64,000 nucleotides of DNA, from NCBI GenBank assembly GCA_964390465.1, contig CAYMIJ010000002.1:310001-374000 (forward strand). Direction: 5' to 3'. Source of the DNA: JADZAI01 sp964390465. GTDB lineage: Bacteria; Pseudomonadota; Alphaproteobacteria; Micropepsales; Micropepsaceae. Positions 27,666 to 36,826 of the stretch are shown here, piece by piece (within the stretch, counting starts at the first letter, position 1; every line of letters starts with the position of its first letter). Both the position numbers and the translations under genes were made by a program. Below the pieces are notes generated by a model. It worked only from the letters and a program-made list of their open reading frames with translations, ran no database searches and had not been told where the DNA came from.

Positions 27666-28668
27666 CCAGCAGGGCATCAATCGCCTGAAGGTGCACGCTC
27701 GTTTCGTCAGCGGTCAGATATGAGCCGCTGAACGAATTGCGGGCGAGCGCTGCCAGTTCGGCTTTGCTGAGGTTCAGCGCCTGAGCCACTACGCGGAAAT
27801 TATCGTTCACATAGCCGCCGAAATAGGCGGGGTCATCGGAATTGACAGTGGCCCTCAAGCCCAGATGCAGCATGCGCTTAAGCGGATGCTGCGTCATGTC
27901 ATGCACCACGCAGAGCTTCAGGTTGGAGAGCGGGCAGACGGTCAATGTCATGCCTTCATGCGCCAATCGTTTCACCAGCGCCTCGTCTTCCAGCGCGCGA
28001 TTGCCGTGGTCGATGCGCCCGACTTTCAGCACATCCAGCGCCTCATAAACGTAAGCGGGCGGGCCTTCCTCGCCCGCATGAGCAGTCAGGTGCAGGCCGC
28101 GCTCACCTGCGGCCTTGAACACACGCGCAAATTTTGCTGGCGGATGGCCGACTTCAGATGAATCCAGCCCGACACCCGCGATGCGATCAAGATAAGGTTC
28201 AGCCATCTTCAGTGTGGCCATAGCCGCGTCTTCATCCAGATGGCGCAGGAAGCACAGGATCAGCTTTGCTGTGACGCCAAGCTCGGCCTGTGCCTGCTTC
28301 ATCGCAGCCAGAAGGCCCTCCGCAACCACACTGAACGGCACGCCGCGATCCGTATGGGTTTGCGGGTCGAAGAAAATCTCGGTGTGCTTCACATTGTCAG
28401 CCGCCGCCTTGCGGAAATAGGCCAAAGCCAGATCGTGAAAATCCCCCTCGGTCTGCAGCACATCCGCGCCCGCATAATAGATGTCGAGGAAGTCCTGGAG
28501 GCGCGAGAAATCATAGGCTGCGCGCACCTCCTCAACAGATTTGAACGGCAGCGCGCGCTTATTACGACGGGCGAGCGCAAACATCATCTCAGGTTCAAGG
28601 CTGCCTTCGATATGCAGGTGCAGCTCTGCCTTGGGCAGTTTCGAAATGAAGGCGGCGATGTCAGACAT
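27655..28668 (-). CDS. Adenine deaminase (adenosine deaminase family, type 2)
   Basis: A 337-residue metal hydrolase with zinc ligands in KAELHLHIEGS, HAGEEGPP and SDDPAYFGGY, and the catalytic Glu/His region DHGNRALED. The substrate-pocket segment reads GLDSSEVGHPPAKF, the form of bacterial and fungal adenine deaminases, whereas true adenosine deaminases have a GDE-type motif. I therefore favour adenine to hypoxanthine in purine salvage, though annotation pipelines may call it adenosine deaminase. Its end overlaps the convergent acyl-CoA synthetase gene. Confidence 0.88.
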   Translation of the reverse strand: MSDIAAFISKLPKAELHLHIEGSLEPEMMFALARRNKRALPFKSVEEVRAAYDFSRLQDFLDIYYAGADVLQTEGDFHDLALAYFRKAAADNVKHTEIFFDPQTHTDRGVPFSVVAEGLLAAMKQAQAELGVTAKLILCFLRHLDEDAAMATLKMAEPYLDRIAGVGLDSSEVGHPPAKFARVFKAAGERGLHLTAHAGEEGPPAYVYEALDVLKVGRIDHGNRALEDEALVKRLAHEGMTLTVCPLSNLKLCVVHDMTQHPLKRMLHLGLRATVNSDDPAYFGGYVNDNFRVVAQALNLSKAELAALARNSFSGSYLTADETSVHLQAIDALLASD

Positions 28669-29892
28669 TCAGGCGCGCTCAAAAATCGCAGCGATGCCCT
28701 GTCCACCGCCGATGCACATGGTTTCCAGACCATAGCGCGCGCCACGGCGTTTCATCTCGTTCAGCATGGTCGCCAGAATGCGCCCGCCGGTTGCGCCGAT
28801 GGGATGGCCAAGCGAGATGCCTGATCCGTTGACGTTGAGAATGTCATGGCGGGCATCGTCATCGGACCATCCCCAGCCTTTCAGCACACCCAGAACCTGC
28901 GGCGCGAAGGCCTCGTTCAGTTCCACAAGGCCGATATCATTCCAGCCCATGCCGGTCTTTGCGAACAGTCGCTCCAGCGCCGGAACCGGGCCAAGACCCA
29001 TCGTCGCGGGATGGCAGCCCGCCGCTGCCCAGCCTACGAAGAACCCGGAAGGGGTCAGCCCCAGCTCGGCCAACTTGTCTTCTGCGACGATCAGACAGGC
29101 TGCACCCGCATCATTCTGCTGGCTGGCATTGCCTGCGGTAACGACGCCGTCTTTCATGATTGGCTTCAGTGCGGCCATGCTCTCAACCGTCGCATCGGCC
29201 CGCACGCCTTCATCGCGGCTGACGATCACTGGATCGCCTTTTCTCTGCGGCACGGCGACTTTCACCAGTTCCTCGTCGAACTTGCCCGCCGCCCATGCCG
29301 CCGCGGCGCGCTGATGGCTGCGCGCTGCATAAGCGTCAGAAGCTTCGCGCGTGATGCCGCATTGCCTGGCGACGTTTTCCGCCGTCTCGATCATGCCGCT
29401 GATCTTTCCAAAGCGTTCAAAGGGCTGCGAGCGTTCGCGGCCACGTTCAAGCCGATCATACATCGTCACCGCGCCACCGCGCGCGCCGCCGCGCATGGCG
29501 GTGGTGTAGTATTCGACATTACTCATGCTTTCAGCTCCGCCGGCGATCACGACATCAGCGGCCCCGGTTTCGATCATCATCGCAGCGGTGGAGATGGCTG
29601 AAACGCCGCTGCCGCAGCGCCGGTCCATCTGGATGCCCGGCACCTCGATCGGTAGGCCTGCTGCCAGCGCCGCATAGCGCCCAAGGCACGGCGCTTCACC
29701 ATTGGCATAGCCCTGCGAGAACACAACATCCTCGATCAGCATCGGGTCGATGCCGGTGCGTGCGACGACCTCTTTCACCACCAGCGCGGCCAGCTGTTCC
29801 ACCGGCATGGCGCTGAGCCCACCTTGATATCTGCCCACCGGCGTGCGGATGGGGGAAACGATGGCGGCGCGGCGCAGGGTTCGGGTGGACAT
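28669..29892 (-). CDS. Thiolase (acetyl-CoA C-acyltransferase)
   Basis: A 407-residue thiolase from ATG 29892, which has GGAG six bases upstream. The nucleophilic cysteine is in MDRRCGSGVSA, the histidine in SLGHPIGATGGR, and the second cysteine in METMCIGGGQGIA, so it should be catalytic. It differs from the biosynthetic thiolase at 54883 and is more like degradative acyl-CoA acetyltransferases used in beta-oxidation or side-chain breakdown. It abuts the adenine deaminase gene and is divergent from the monooxygenase. Confidence 0.92.
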   Translation of the reverse strand: MSTRTLRRAAIVSPIRTPVGRYQGGLSAMPVEQLAALVVKEVVARTGIDPMLIEDVVFSQGYANGEAPCLGRYAALAAGLPIEVPGIQMDRRCGSGVSAISTAAMMIETGAADVVIAGGAESMSNVEYYTTAMRGGARGGAVTMYDRLERGRERSQPFERFGKISGMIETAENVARQCGITREASDAYAARSHQRAAAAWAAGKFDEELVKVAVPQRKGDPVIVSRDEGVRADATVESMAALKPIMKDGVVTAGNASQQNDAGAACLIVAEDKLAELGLTPSGFFVGWAAAGCHPATMGLGPVPALERLFAKTGMGWNDIGLVELNEAFAPQVLGVLKGWGWSDDDARHDILNVNGSGISLGHPIGATGGRILATMLNEMKRRGARYGLETMCIGGGQGIAAIFERA

Positions 29893-30004
29893 GGAGGCTC
29901 CAGTGTTTGTGCAGTGCATCTAAGCCCTTGTGACGCTTTCTGCCAACCGCTTGCCGAAAACGTCAGGTGGCGCAATCATCACCCAAAGACATGCGGAGGT
30001 ATCC

Positions 30005-31933
30005 ATGAGTGCCGAGATCACGCTCGATCAGGCTTTGGCGGAAGCCCATATCCCGACCCTGATGATGGTGCTGGTGCATCTGACAGGGGATGCCAGTCAT
30101 CTGGAGCGCGCGCCGCAGCTGGCCTACATGCCTGCCGATGACGGGCAGGGTGGCTTGCCGGAAGAATATCGCCAGGACATGCGCGACAGGGTCAAGGCCG
30201 CATGGCTGGCTCACAAGGCAGGCAAGCCGATCGCCGCGAAGCCCGATGCGGCCACACTGCGGCGGATGATGGATAAGATCGCAGGCGCCGCCATTCCCGA
30301 ACACTATGTGCCGTTTCTTCTGGAAGAACTTCACATGGATGCAGAAGATCCCAAGCGTCCGGCCCCCATCGCGCCGAAACTGAAGGCGGCCAACCGTGAC
30401 ATGAAGGTGCTGATTATCGGCGCAGGCATGTCAGGCCTGCTTGCGGCTCTGCGCCTTGCCCAGGCGGGCATTGATGTCGAGATCATCGAAAAGAATGCCG
30501 ACGTGGGCGGTACATGGCTGGATAATGTGTATCCGGGCTGCCGGGTCGATAACCCCAGCCACATGTATTCCTATTCCTTTGAGGACAATCACGTCTGGCC
30601 GTATCTGTTTTCAACCCAGCCGGTTCTGCTGGAGTATTTCCGCAGTGTCGCTAAACGCCACGATCTCAAAAAGCATATCCGCTTCGGCACAGAGGTTCTC
30701 GACACGCGCTATGACGAGGCAGGCGCCACCTGGGTCACGCGCATCAAGAATAAAGACGGGCGCGAGGAAACGTTGCGCACCAATGCGGTCATCAGCGCGG
30801 TGGGCCAGCTCAACCGGCCACGCTATCCAGAAGAAATCGAAGGCTATGGCAGTTTCAATGGGCCGTCTTTCCATTCAGCGCGCTGGGATCATGGCGTTGA
30901 TCTGAAGGGCAAGCGCGTATTGGTGATTGGCACGGGGGCCAGCGCCTTCCAGTTCGTGCCTGCCATTGCACCCGATGTCGCGCATATGACCGTCTTTCAG
31001 CGTACCGCGCCGTGGCTGTTGCCGACGCCTGATTATCACTTTGCGACGGGCGCGGGCGTCAACTGGCTGATCCAGAACATGCCGCTTTACGACAAATGGT
31101 ATCGCTTCTGGCTGTTCTGGCAGGGCACCGACGGCGTCTACGAAGCGATGAAGCTCGACCCGGCATGGGCCGACAGACCGGGCCGGGTCAGCGAGCTGAA
31201 CAACATGCTGCGCGAGATGATGATTGGCCTCGTCACCGCACAGGTGGCTGACCGCCCCGATCTGATCGGCAAGGTCATCCCCGACTATCCAATGGGCGGC
31301 AAGCGCATGGTGCGTGACAATGGCGTGTGGCTTGGCGCGCTGAAACGCGACAATGTCAGCCTCGTCACCGAAAAGATCGCGCGGATCGTTCCTGATGGCG
31401 TGGTCACGGCTGACGGGGTGACGCACAAGGCCGATGTCCTCATCTATGGCACCGGCTTCAAGGCCAGCTCCTTCCTCGACACGTTCAGGATCTATGGTCG
31501 GGGCGGGCGTGAACTGCACGATCAGTGGCAGGGCGATGCGCGGGCCTATCTGGGTGTGCATGCACCGGGTTTCCCCAATTTCTTCATGATCTATGGCCCG
31601 AACACCAACATCGTCGTGAATGGGTCGATCATTTTCTTTTCCGAATGCGGGGTGCGTTACATTGTGGGCTGTCTCGATCTGCTGGCCGAAAGCGGCGCTG
31701 CGACACTGGAAGTGCGGCAGGCTGTGCACGATGCGTTCAATGCGCGGGTCGATGCACAGAACCAGCAGATGGCCTGGGGCTCGCCGCATGTGTCCAGCTG
31801 GTACAAGAACGCCAAAGGCCGCGTCAGCCAGAACTGGCCGTTCCCCAATGTCGAATACTGGCAGGCCACGCTGAAACCCGGTCCGGATGATTTCATTCTA
31901 TCCGGCCCGCCATCACGCGCCGCAGCAGAATGA
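30005..31933 (+). CDS. Baeyer-Villiger monooxygenase, HAPMO type (flavin-dependent)
   Basis: A 642-residue flavoprotein. An N-terminal extension of about 135 residues (ADIPTL-like AHIPTLMMVLVHLTGD) precedes the FAD loop VLIIGAGMSGLLAALR. The Baeyer-Villiger fingerprint F-x-G-x3-H-x3-W-D is present in FNGPSFHSARWDH, followed by the NADPH loop VLVIGTGASAFQF. Length and extension match 4-hydroxyacetophenone monooxygenase-like enzymes (about 640 residues). It should insert oxygen next to a ketone to give an ester. GGAGG precedes the ATG. Substrate unknown; aromatic or cyclic ketones are likely. Confidence 0.9.
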   Translation: MSAEITLDQALAEAHIPTLMMVLVHLTGDASHLERAPQLAYMPADDGQGGLPEEYRQDMRDRVKAAWLAHKAGKPIAAKPDAATLRRMMDKIAGAAIPEHYVPFLLEELHMDAEDPKRPAPIAPKLKAANRDMKVLIIGAGMSGLLAALRLAQAGIDVEIIEKNADVGGTWLDNVYPGCRVDNPSHMYSYSFEDNHVWPYLFSTQPVLLEYFRSVAKRHDLKKHIRFGTEVLDTRYDEAGATWVTRIKNKDGREETLRTNAVISAVGQLNRPRYPEEIEGYGSFNGPSFHSARWDHGVDLKGKRVLVIGTGASAFQFVPAIAPDVAHMTVFQRTAPWLLPTPDYHFATGAGVNWLIQNMPLYDKWYRFWLFWQGTDGVYEAMKLDPAWADRPGRVSELNNMLREMMIGLVTAQVADRPDLIGKVIPDYPMGGKRMVRDNGVWLGALKRDNVSLVTEKIARIVPDGVVTADGVTHKADVLIYGTGFKASSFLDTFRIYGRGGRELHDQWQGDARAYLGVHAPGFPNFFMIYGPNTNIVVNGSIIFFSECGVRYIVGCLDLLAESGAATLEVRQAVHDAFNARVDAQNQQMAWGSPHVSSWYKNAKGRVSQNWPFPNVEYWQATLKPGPDDFILSGPPSRAAAE

Positions 31934-32961
31934 TGCAGCTTGATGAAGCGGCGGCCGCGCGGCTGGCTCACGCGGCGTTGGGCCATGTCACGCGGGTTTA
32001 TCCCTCTGTGGTCGCGCTCAGCCTGACCGGGCCGGCGGATCTCGTGCCGCCCGATCAGGCAACACCGCTGTTTCGCGGCTCTTATGACTGGCATAGCTGC
32101 GTGCATGGCTATTGGACGCTGACCCGCCTGAAGCGTCTGTTTCCTTCCGCGCCATTTGCACGGGACATCGCTGTATTGCTGAAGCGCGAGATCACGCGCG
32201 CCAATGCTGCCGCCGAAACGCAGTGGTTGTCGCTTGAGAAGAACCGCGCATGGGAACGGCCTTACGGCTGGGCCTGGCTGCTGATGCTGGTGGCCGAACT
32301 GCGCGTTTCGCCAGACACAGATGTCTATGCGGGCCGGTTGCAAGATGCGGCAGATGTTATTGTAGCGCGGCTTGCAGCCTATCTGCCGCGCCTGACCTAT
32401 CCGGTGCGCAGCGGGGTTCATTCCAACACTGCTTTCGCCATGCTGCTGACACTGACCTATGCCCGCAAACACGATGCCGTGTTGAAGGCGCTGATCATCA
32501 AATCCGCGAAACGCTGGTTCGGAAATGACGCCGCTTGCACCGCATGGGGTGAGCCATCGGGCGAGGATTTTCTTTCAGCGGCGCTGACGGAAGCGGCATT
32601 GATGACGCATGTTCTGGGGCGGTCGGCATTCAATGAATGGATGGCGCGCTTCATGCCGCGTGTGCCGAAACATCTTTTCGCGCCAGCACATGTGAGTGAC
32701 CGCAGTGATGGCCGCATCGCCCACCTCGATGGGCTCAATCTCAGCCGCGCCTGGGCGATGCGTATGATCGCGAGCAGACTGGATGCGCCTGCAAACGCGG
32801 CGCGCTTCCAGAAAGCCTCGGGCCTGCATCTCGCCGCCAGCCTGCCACATGTGACGGGCGACTATATGGGCGAACACTGGCTCGCCAGCTTCGCGCTTCT
32901 TGCCTTGAGTGACCCTAGGCGCGCGCGCGTAACAGCATCGCCGCGGTGCCGGCCAGCGTAG
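31930..32961 (+). CDS. DUF2891 family protein
   Basis: A 343-residue soluble protein with the DUF2891 pattern: PLFRGSYDWHSCVHGYWTL near residue 47, RPYGWAWLLMLV near 112, PVRSGVHSNTAFAMLL near 160, and a C-terminal YMGEHWLASFALL. Members resemble alpha/alpha-toroid glycan or terpenoid enzymes but have no proven activity. The start overlaps the monooxygenase stop (ATGA), so the two are translationally coupled. The last 47 bases overlap the convergent transporter gene; the final residues (RRARVTASPRCRPA) look non-conserved. Confidence 0.82.
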   Translation: MMQLDEAAAARLAHAALGHVTRVYPSVVALSLTGPADLVPPDQATPLFRGSYDWHSCVHGYWTLTRLKRLFPSAPFARDIAVLLKREITRANAAAETQWLSLEKNRAWERPYGWAWLLMLVAELRVSPDTDVYAGRLQDAADVIVARLAAYLPRLTYPVRSGVHSNTAFAMLLTLTYARKHDAVLKALIIKSAKRWFGNDAACTAWGEPSGEDFLSAALTEAALMTHVLGRSAFNEWMARFMPRVPKHLFAPAHVSDRSDGRIAHLDGLNLSRAWAMRMIASRLDAPANAARFQKASGLHLAASLPHVTGDYMGEHWLASFALLALSDPRRARVTASPRCRPA

Positions 32962-34201
32962 CGATGGCGATATAGTGCGCGGGCCAGAGGGGATCGCTCA
33001 GCATCAGATTGGCGAGCAGCGGCGGTGTTGCGGCGGCGGAAATCGCATAGGCCGTATTGTAGGCGAACGAGACGCCTGAGAACCGCACGTCCGGCGGAAA
33101 GGCCCGCACCATCATCACAGGCACGATCACCACGAACCCGCTGGTGACCCCGGCCAGGGCATAGGCCGGAACCAGCATGGCCTTGTCGTGCAGCGGCGCA
33201 CCATAAAGCAGATAGGCCCCCGCGATGAAGGCGAGCGCGGCGATCAGGGTCATGATGCTTAGACCGACGCGGTCAATCGCCGCACCCACGCCGACGCAGG
33301 CCAGCGTCAGCGTGAAGGTGCCAACCACATTGGCCCATGATGTTTCGAGCGGCGCATAGCCGTGCAGCTTCTGCAGAAAGCCCGGTGCCAGAAGAATGAT
33401 GCCGACAATCGTGGCGGTCAGCATCCATGTGGCGATGATTGAAACGAGCGTCGCGCGCCCATGCTGTTTCAACACACGGGCCAGCGGCAGGGCGGTTCTA
33501 TCACGCTTCTCAGCGTGCATGGCCTGAAACACAGGTGTTTCCTGCAGGTAACGGCGCAGCACCATGGCGGTGAGGCCAAAGACACCGCCCACCAGAAACG
33601 GCACGCGCCACGCCCAGTCCTGAACCTGTTGTGGTGTGTAGTTGGCATTGATCGCCAGTGCCATCAGCGAACCAAGCATGATGCCGAGTGTCAGCCCCGC
33701 CGTCAGCAAACCGCAGGCGAGGCCCACGCGGTTGGCAGGCACATGTTCTGACAGGAAAACCCATGCGCCGGGCGCTTCGCCACCAATGGCTGCGCCCTGT
33801 ATGACCCGCAACAGCAGCAGGATCAGCGGTGCAGCGTATCCGATATCTTTGAAGGTCGGCATCAGGCCGATGGCCAGTGTCGGCAGTGCCATCATCAGCA
33901 CGGACAGCACGAACATGCGCTTGCGCCCGACGAGATCGCCGAAATGCGCCAGCACGATGCCGCCAAGCGGGCGGGCGAGGTATCCGGCTGCAAACAGACC
34001 ATAGGTCTGGGTCAGTTTCAGCCATTCGGGCATGTCAGCGGGAAAGAACAGCTGCGACAGCGCTACGGTGAAGAACACGAAAACGATGAAGTCGTAAAAC
34101 TCCAGCGCCCCACCCAGCGAAGCGAGGGCCAATGTGCGCACGTCGCGGGGGCTCAGGTTTTCATGCACGGGACGAAAGCCCTGCCGGGTCAGCTCTGTCA
34201 T
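32915..34201 (-). CDS. MFS transporter, metabolite:H+ symporter (MHS) family
   Basis: A 428-residue, 12-helix transporter. MHS features are SLGGALEFYDFIVFVFF at helix 1, LARPLGGIVLAHFGDLVGRKR between helices 2 and 3, and LLLLRVIQGAAIGGEAPGAW in helix 4. The start overlaps the hutF stop (ATGA), so the protein is probably the uptake system for histidine, urocanate or an intermediate; the family also moves citrate, proline and shikimate. The 3' end overlaps the convergent DUF2891 gene. Confidence 0.9.
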   Translation of the reverse strand: MTELTRQGFRPVHENLSPRDVRTLALASLGGALEFYDFIVFVFFTVALSQLFFPADMPEWLKLTQTYGLFAAGYLARPLGGIVLAHFGDLVGRKRMFVLSVLMMALPTLAIGLMPTFKDIGYAAPLILLLLRVIQGAAIGGEAPGAWVFLSEHVPANRVGLACGLLTAGLTLGIMLGSLMALAINANYTPQQVQDWAWRVPFLVGGVFGLTAMVLRRYLQETPVFQAMHAEKRDRTALPLARVLKQHGRATLVSIIATWMLTATIVGIILLAPGFLQKLHGYAPLETSWANVVGTFTLTLACVGVGAAIDRVGLSIMTLIAALAFIAGAYLLYGAPLHDKAMLVPAYALAGVTSGFVVIVPVMMVRAFPPDVRFSGVSFAYNTAYAISAAATPPLLANLMLSDPLWPAHYIAIATLAGTAAMLLRARA

Positions 34202-35550
34202 GCTCGTTCCTTCATCTGCGCCAGCGCTTTTCGGTAGCGGGCGGTGATCGCATCACGGGCAACATGATGCCTGTTTTCGACAATCTGCTCGCCAGCACGC
34301 CAGACCGCATGGATGGATGCGCCCGCAAAAATCCATCCATCGAGTAGCCCATCGCCCTGCATCAAAGCCAGTGAAGGGTGATCTGCATCCAGCACCACGA
34401 TATCGGCCAGTGATCCTTCGGCGATCCGGCGCGGCTCCAGCCCCAGCGCCTGTTCGCCGCCTGTGAGAGCTGCGTCAAAGAGACGCCGCCCGGTCGAGCC
34501 GCCTTTGGGGGCCAGCACATTGCGGGCGCGATGGGAAAGGCGCTGGATATATTCGAGTTGTTTCAACTCGTCCGCTGCCGAGACCAGAATGTTGGAATCG
34601 GTGCCAATGCCAAGACGACCGCCCTGACTGAGATAGCGCCGGGTGGGAAATATCCCATCGCCAAGATTGGATTCTGTCACTGGGCAGAGGCCCGCCACCG
34701 CACCGCTGGCGGCAAGCCGGTTCACCTCACCTTCGTTCAGATGTGTCGCGTGAATGAGGCACCAGCGTGCATCCAGCCCTGCACGGTCGAGCAGTACCTC
34801 AACCGGGCGTGCGCCGAAATGGGCAAGGCAGTCGGCCACTTCCTTCACCTGTTCGGCGGCATGAATGTGCACCGGGCCATCCTTAACCAGCCTGGCAACG
34901 GCCATCACTTCGTCAAGCGAAGCGGCGCGCAGCGAATGGGGCGCAACGCCAGTACGCGCATGTGGCAGTGAGTCAGCCATGCCGACACACCGTTCAACAA
35001 TGCGCGCATAGGAATCGAGCGTGTTCAGGAATCGTGCCTGACGCGGACTGGCTGCAACACCGCCGAAATTGCCGTGCGCATAAAAGACCGGCAGTAAGGT
35101 GAGCCCCAAACCTGTCGCTGCGGAGGCCGCCGCGATGCGCTCTGCCAGCTCTGCCGGATTGTCATAAGGTGTCCCATCGGGGTGATGATGGAGATAATGG
35201 AACTCGCCCACCGTGGTGAACCCGGCCTCTGCCATTTCCATGAAGGCGAAGGCGGAAATCGCCTCGATCTGATCGGGATCAAGCGTCAGCACGAAGCGAT
35301 ACATGGCTTCACGCCATGACCAGAAATCATCGTCATTCGCCCCGGCAGTTTCAGCAAGACCGGCCATGCCACGCTGGAAAGCATGGCTGTGGACATTCGC
35401 AAGACCCGGAAAAGCCGGGCCGAAACGCTTATCCTGCGCTGTGGGACTGACGCCTGTCTCAACGGTGCTGATGCGCGCGCCTGCCAGCGTCACACGCACA
35501 TCTGCCGCCCACCCGCCGGGCAGCAACGCTGAAGAAAACCACAGGGCCAT
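34198..35550 (-). CDS. hutF: Formimidoylglutamate deiminase
   Basis: A 450-residue amidohydrolase. Zinc ligands lie in PGLANVHSHAFQRGMAGL (near residue 52), then in VHIHAAEQ and LIHATHLNE, with the final Asp in LGIGTDSNILVS. The RGMAGL form after HSHAFQ is specific for HutF. It converts N-formimidoyl-L-glutamate to N-formyl-L-glutamate and ammonia, the step that defines the five-step histidine pathway with HutG. It is divergent from hutIHGU, with 76 bases between the two starts. Confidence 0.94.
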   Translation of the reverse strand: MALWFSSALLPGGWAADVRVTLAGARISTVETGVSPTAQDKRFGPAFPGLANVHSHAFQRGMAGLAETAGANDDDFWSWREAMYRFVLTLDPDQIEAISAFAFMEMAEAGFTTVGEFHYLHHHPDGTPYDNPAELAERIAAASAATGLGLTLLPVFYAHGNFGGVAASPRQARFLNTLDSYARIVERCVGMADSLPHARTGVAPHSLRAASLDEVMAVARLVKDGPVHIHAAEQVKEVADCLAHFGARPVEVLLDRAGLDARWCLIHATHLNEGEVNRLAASGAVAGLCPVTESNLGDGIFPTRRYLSQGGRLGIGTDSNILVSAADELKQLEYIQRLSHRARNVLAPKGGSTGRRLFDAALTGGEQALGLEPRRIAEGSLADIVVLDADHPSLALMQGDGLLDGWIFAGASIHAVWRAGEQIVENRHHVARDAITARYRKALAQMKERA

Positions 35551-35626
35551 AAGATGATCCGAAAAGTCTTTGGACTATCGCTATCGGGGTGCTGACGTTT
35601 CGGCAAGTTGTCGTTAAAAGCCGCCC

Positions 35627-36826
35627 ATGATCTGCGACCGCATCTGGCGCAATGCCACTCTTGCCCCCATGGCCGAAGCCGGGCCGTGGCTGATTGCGGA
35701 CGGCCTTATCGCCGCGAAGGATGGGCGCATCGTCTATGCCGGAGAGCGGGCGCTCGCACCGCCTCTGGATGCCCCTGACATCATGGATTGCGGCGGTCGG
35801 CTGATGACGCCCGGTCTCATCGACTGCCACACGCATCTTGTCCATGCCGGAAACCGGGCAGGGGAGTTTGAACGGCGCATCGCAGGAACAAGCTATGAGG
35901 AGATCGCCCGCGCAGGCGGCGGTATCATGTCCACCGTCAATGCCACACGGCAGGCGAGCGAAGATGATCTCCTCGCGCAATCTCTGCCGCGCCTTGATGC
36001 CTTGCTGGCCGAAGGTGTCACCACCATCGAGATCAAGTCAGGCTATGGCCTGACCCTTGATGACGAGCTGAAACTTCTGCGCGCTATTGCCCGGCTGGGG
36101 CGTGAGCGGCCCGTGCGTGTGCGCCCGACATTTCTGGGCGCACATACCGTGCCCGCCGAATGGAAGCATGATCGCGCCACCTATCTGAGACAGATCACGG
36201 ACGAGATGATCCCGGCTGTGGCGCGCGAGAAACTGGCCGTGGCAGTGGACGCTTTCTGCGAGGGCATTGGCTTCACGCCCGAAGAAACCCGTGCCGTGTT
36301 TGAAGCAGCCCGCGCCCACGGCCTTGGTGTCAAGCTGCATGCCGAACAGCTGTCCGATCTGAATGGTGGCGCGCTGGCGGCCTCGTTCAATGCGCTCTCT
36401 GCCGATCATCTGGAACATCTGAACGAGGCGGGCGTGACCGCGATGGCGCGCGCAGGGACAGTGGCCGTGCTGTTGCCCGGTGCCTATTACTTCACACGCG
36501 AAACCAGATCGCCGCCCGTTGATCTTCTGCGCCGTTACGGTGTGCCAGTGGCGCTGGCGACCGACTGCAATCCCGGTACCTCGCCGCTGACCTCGCTTCT
36601 TCTGGTCATGAATATGGGCGCGACCCTGTTTCGCCTGACCGTGCAGGAATGTCTTGCGGGTGTGACGCGCAATGCCGCACGGGCGCTTGGGCTTCAAAAC
36701 GAGATGGGCTCGCTTGAGGCAGGCAAGGCGGCAGACCTTGCCATATGGAATGTCGCAGCGCCTGCTGATCTCGTCTATCGCATCGGCTTCAACCCGCTGC
36801 ATCAACGCATCTTCGGGGGAAAATGA
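35627..36826 (+). CDS. hutI: Imidazolonepropionase
   Basis: A 399-residue amidohydrolase cleaving 4-imidazolone-5-propionate to formimidoylglutamate. It has the metal motif TPGLIDCHTHLVHAGNR near residue 62, KSGYGLTLDDELK, the HAEQLS ligand near 240 and the ATDCNPGTSPL motif near 312, all typical of HutI. First of four genes hutI-hutH-hutG-hutU joined by 4-base overlaps. No strong Shine-Dalgarno is obvious before the ATG. Confidence 0.95.
   Translation: MICDRIWRNATLAPMAEAGPWLIADGLIAAKDGRIVYAGERALAPPLDAPDIMDCGGRLMTPGLIDCHTHLVHAGNRAGEFERRIAGTSYEEIARAGGGIMSTVNATRQASEDDLLAQSLPRLDALLAEGVTTIEIKSGYGLTLDDELKLLRAIARLGRERPVRVRPTFLGAHTVPAEWKHDRATYLRQITDEMIPAVAREKLAVAVDAFCEGIGFTPEETRAVFEAARAHGLGVKLHAEQLSDLNGGALAASFNALSADHLEHLNEAGVTAMARAGTVAVLLPGAYYFTRETRSPPVDLLRRYGVPVALATDCNPGTSPLTSLLLVMNMGATLFRLTVQECLAGVTRNAARALGLQNEMGSLEAGKAADLAIWNVAAPADLVYRIGFNPLHQRIFGGK

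Noticed and set aside
35551..35626. HutC operator between hutF and hutI
   Set aside because: Only a 4-base stem (AGTC/GACT) is visible; no palindrome resembling known HutC sites.
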